Assembly (NCBI RefSeq): GCF_001280845.1
Contig: NZ_LGHP01000001.1
Location: forward strand, 3,095,962-3,159,961
From: Bacillus sp. FJAT-28004
GTDB taxonomy: Bacteria > Bacillota > Bacilli > Paenibacillales > Paenibacillaceae
Direction of reading: 5' to 3'
Length of the DNA: 64,000 bases
The notes beneath the pieces are model-generated. The model made no database searches. It was not told the DNA's origin and saw only the letters and a list, made by a program, of their open reading frames with translations. Position numbers and translations under genes: made by a program. Shown piece by piece: positions 61,000-64,000 of this stretch (position 1 is the first letter of the stretch; every line of letters begins with the position of its first letter).

Positions 61000-63804
61000 T
61001 TAGCCCGTATTCCGAAGACCTGCGGCAATGCCGTTGATCGTTAGAAGCACTTCGCGGAGCAGCTCCGGATCATCTTCTTCGTTATCACGCAGCGCACGAA
61101 GCTCGGTTAGCAGCTGTACTTGCATGTAGCTAAGCGGATCGACGTACGGATTACGCAGACGAATCGATTCTTGGATGACAGGAACATTATCCAAAATTTC
61201 CTTTTGACCCGTAATGCTAAGAATAAGCTCAGATGTCAGCTTGTATTCTTCTTCGATTTGCTCAAAAATACGATCGCGGATCGTTTTGTCCTTAATCATA
61301 TCTGCGTATTCCTTAGCAATAAGCAAATCTGCTTTCGCAAGAGCCATTTGAAGATTATCAATTAGCGAGCGGAAGAACGGGAACTTCTCGTACATCGTAC
61401 GCAGCGTGTTCAGCTTGTCTTCGTCTTCGCCAATATATTGCTTCATTGCAGTACCTGCGGCATACCAAGCAGGCAGCAAGTAGCGGCTTTGCGTCCATGC
61501 GAACACCCAAGGAATGGCACGCAAATCCTCGAAACGATCGCTGTTTTTCCGCTTGGAAGGACGTGAACCAATGTTCAGCTCGCCAACCTCTGGCAGCGGT
61601 GTCGACTCCTTGAAGTAGGTCAAGAAATCTGGATCGCGGAAAATAAGATCCTGATACTTCTCGAGTGCTGTCTCAGAAATCGAACGTGCAATTTCATCCC
61701 ACTCTGCTTCTGCTTGCGGTGCTTGCTCTGGGTATTTCGCCAGACGAGCAGCCGTGATAAGCGCCCAAGTTGCTTGCTCCAAGCTGCGGTATGCAATACC
61801 TTGCATCGAATAACGCGAGGAAAGAACCTCACCCTGCTCGGTAATTTTGATGCCGCCGCCAACGGTATGAGGCGGTTGTGCAAGAATACTGCGGTTAAGC
61901 GGCATTCCGCCGCGACCAAGCGCTCCACCGCGACCGTGGAAGAACTTCAACTTGACATCGTACTCTTTGCCAGCAGCAGTAATATCATTAAGAGCAACGC
62001 GCAGCTCCCAGTTCGCTGTAACAACTCCGCCGTCTTTATTGCTGTCGGAATAACCGAGCATAATTTCATGCAGGTTGCCGCGAGCTTCTACCGCTTGACG
62101 GTAGATCGGCATTTCGAACAGCTGCTTCATAATAGCTGGTGCCGCATGAAGATCGTCAATCGTTTCAAATAGAGGTACGGATTGTAGTGTACAACGAATG
62201 GTACCGTCCGACTCTTTACGGAACAGGCCGACTTCCTTCGCAAATACCATAACTTCAAGCATGTCGCTTGCGGCTTCAGTCATACTAATCAGATAACTCG
62301 AGATACAATTGACGCCAAACTCTTGTTGCGCTTTATAGATTATATGGTATACGTTCAAGCATTCACGCGTTGACTCCGAATAATCAAGATGCCCTGAAGT
62401 AAGCGGCCGCGGATCGTTAAGGAGACGGTGAAGCAGGTCTGTTTTTTCTTCTTCCGGAAGTGCCGCATAATCTGCTGCTACATTCATTTTCGCCAAAATT
62501 TCAGACATCGCATTTTCATGCTCTTGGCTATGCTGACGGACATCAAGCGCCATAAGGTGGAAACCAAATAGCTCAACTTGACGTACTAACTTAGCAAGTG
62601 CTGTATCTGCTACATAATCAGCGTAGTGATGACGCAAGCTGCGGTCAATAACGAGCAAGTCTTCGCGAAGCTCTTCAGGGTGGTTATAACGCATTGGTGA
62701 TCCCTTAAGTGATTCATCACGTGTATTAGCCAGCTTCTCTAGCATGAAGCCAAGCTTAATACGGTAAGGCTCCTTCGTATTTCTCCATAGATCAACACAC
62801 TTAAGCTCAACATGTTCACGGTCCGAACGAATCGATTCCACAAGCTCAGCCGATACCTCTACAAGGTTTGTGCTGAAGCTGAGCAGATCCATAAGCTCGC
62901 CTAGTTTCTCTTCATACTTGCGAATCGCCAGTTGACGGTGCAGCGTTAGCGTTTCCCAGGTTACCTGAGCTTTCACGGATGGGTTGCCATCGCGATCGCC
63001 GCCGATCCAAGAGCCGAAGCGCAAGTAATCAGGCACATGCCAGTTCTCATCAGGATAATACTTGCTTAGGCAGCGTTCAAGCTCTTCATAAACGTTAGGA
63101 AGCACCTCGAACAATGTCTCATCAAAATAGTACAAGCCGTTACGAACTTCATCGATAACGGTTGGTTTGCGGTCGCGAAGCTCATCTGTTTGCCACAAAA
63201 TAAGAACCTCATTCATGAGCTTCTCACGCAGCTTCTCACGCTCGCGATATGTTAGTGTTGGATTATCCAGCTCCATCACATCTACAGCAATCCGTTTATG
63301 AATATCAAGCACCGCGCGGCGAGTCGCCTCGGTCGGGTGCGCAGTCATTACTAGTTCTAGCGAAATATTGCTCAAAATATCTCGAACTTCCTCGATCGCA
63401 ATCTCGCGTTCCTTCAGGTCTTGAATCGCGCTCTCAATGGAGCCGCGTTGTACTGCTTCACCGGCAGAAACTTCGTAATCACGTTTCCGTCTAATCCGAT
63501 GGTTTTGTTCAGCAATGTTGACGAGCTGAAAATAAATGGCAAACGCTCTAATGACTTGATGACGTATTTCCGGGTTAAGCGATGATACATTTTCTTTGAA
63601 TTGATCAAATAATTCCGGTACAAATTCAGCGCGAAGAGATTTACTTTGTTCACGAATCCGTTCTACGATTTCAAGCAGCTCACGACCGCCTTGATGAACA
63701 AGAACCTCACCGAGAATGTTGCCTAGAAACCGGACATCGCGTCGCAGCAAATTGTTAGCCTGCTGCCGATTTGTGGTCAAAGTAGATGCAGATTGATCCG
63801 ACAT
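61000..63804 (-). CDS. ppc: phosphoenolpyruvate carboxylase
   Basis: ATG at 63804 has GGAGG six bases upstream. The 934-residue enzyme has the usual length. Catalytic signatures are VMTAHPTEATRR (His), GYSDSNKDGG, and FHGRGGALGRGG, and the C-terminus ends in the family's RNTG. It adds bicarbonate to phosphoenolpyruvate to make oxaloacetate, refilling the citric acid cycle. It is transcribed alone. Confidence 0.97.
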   Translation of the reverse strand: MSDQSASTLTTNRQQANNLLRRDVRFLGNILGEVLVHQGGRELLEIVERIREQSKSLRAEFVPELFDQFKENVSSLNPEIRHQVIRAFAIYFQLVNIAEQNHRIRRKRDYEVSAGEAVQRGSIESAIQDLKEREIAIEEVRDILSNISLELVMTAHPTEATRRAVLDIHKRIAVDVMELDNPTLTYREREKLREKLMNEVLILWQTDELRDRKPTVIDEVRNGLYYFDETLFEVLPNVYEELERCLSKYYPDENWHVPDYLRFGSWIGGDRDGNPSVKAQVTWETLTLHRQLAIRKYEEKLGELMDLLSFSTNLVEVSAELVESIRSDREHVELKCVDLWRNTKEPYRIKLGFMLEKLANTRDESLKGSPMRYNHPEELREDLLVIDRSLRHHYADYVADTALAKLVRQVELFGFHLMALDVRQHSQEHENAMSEILAKMNVAADYAALPEEEKTDLLHRLLNDPRPLTSGHLDYSESTRECLNVYHIIYKAQQEFGVNCISSYLISMTEAASDMLEVMVFAKEVGLFRKESDGTIRCTLQSVPLFETIDDLHAAPAIMKQLFEMPIYRQAVEARGNLHEIMLGYSDSNKDGGVVTANWELRVALNDITAAGKEYDVKLKFFHGRGGALGRGGMPLNRSILAQPPHTVGGGIKITEQGEVLSSRYSMQGIAYRSLEQATWALITAARLAKYPEQAPQAEAEWDEIARSISETALEKYQDLIFRDPDFLTYFKESTPLPEVGELNIGSRPSKRKNSDRFEDLRAIPWVFAWTQSRYLLPAWYAAGTAMKQYIGEDEDKLNTLRTMYEKFPFFRSLIDNLQMALAKADLLIAKEYADMIKDKTIRDRIFEQIEEEYKLTSELILSITGQKEILDNVPVIQESIRLRNPYVDPLSYMQVQLLTELRALRDNEEDDPELLREVLLTINGIAAGLRNTG

Positions 63805-64000
63805 ACTGTTCCTCCTAAATTTTTGCGAAGCAACGATTGCTCCGTAAGCATTTACTTGTTTTTCGAAGCAGCAATCACTTCGAAAGCTTGCTTGTACAAC
63901 ATGAACGTTTTTTGACTTCTACCATCATACTACAAAAACCTACAGGGTTGAAGCCCTGAAGCCAATCCTGACAAAAACAGCTTCACTCATTTGGAATAAC

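Noticed and set aside
1..64000. tRNA, rRNA or phage genes
   Set aside because: I saw no cloverleaf sequence, rRNA segment, integrase or phage structural gene on either strand.

Overview
The window looks like chromosomal DNA of a Paenibacillus-type Bacillota. The evidence is a core block in the Bacillus-group order (ECF sigma and anti-sigma factor, cdaA, cdaR, glmM, glmS) with a glmS ribozyme, two-TM AraC regulators next to an LplA-type solute-binding lipoprotein, many glycoside hydrolases, AGGAGG-type ribosome binding sites and frequent TTG/GTG starts. No tRNA, rRNA or CRISPR array was seen.

Layout. 1-8.9 kb: sugar uptake and breakdown (solute-binding lipoprotein, membrane AraC regulator, GH95 fucosidase-like enzyme, acid-sugar dehydratase, SDR, AraC regulator). 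8.9-10.2 kb: a hairpin-rich repeat array of exact 112-bp period. 10.2-27 kb: methyltransferase, a four-gene ABC exporter operon with its own regulator and a 49-bp palindromic operator, an ABC-F ATPase, two TetR/MFS pairs with matched operators, small exported proteins, a sulfotransferase/APS kinase pair, an esterase and a flavin monooxygenase. 27-33 kb: a GH99-like protein, a GH32 enzyme, a large fusion of a degenerate GH32 with an (alpha/alpha)6 domain, and remnants of a permease and of another hydrolase. 33-34.1 kb: a phosphotransferase-like gene, direct repeats and leftover ends of older Tn7-like insertions. 34,096-47,654: an intact 13.56-kb Tn7-like transposon (tnsA-tnsB-tnsC-tnsD-tnsE plus cargo) inserted 20 bp past the glmS stop codon and flanked by the 5-bp duplication ATTAT. 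47.7-55.3 kb: glmS, glmM, cdaR, cdaA, anti-sigma and sigma factor. 55.7-64 kb: HtrA-like protease, two AraC/PhyH pairs and phosphoenolpyruvate carboxylase.

The most notable content is the transposon cargo, a tightly packed four-gene operon. In order it encodes a C5-cytosine DNA methyltransferase, a protein joining an N-terminal HSP90/MORC-type ATPase to a C-terminal histidine-kinase-like core, a lone receiver-domain protein and a His/Cys (CHAT or caspase-like) peptidase. It resembles a phosphorelay-controlled defence or toxin system in which the ATPase/kinase would sense, the receiver would relay and the peptidase would act. I cannot match it to a named system from memory. Its novelty and function are inference; the gene order, motifs and transposon boundaries are read directly from the sequence.
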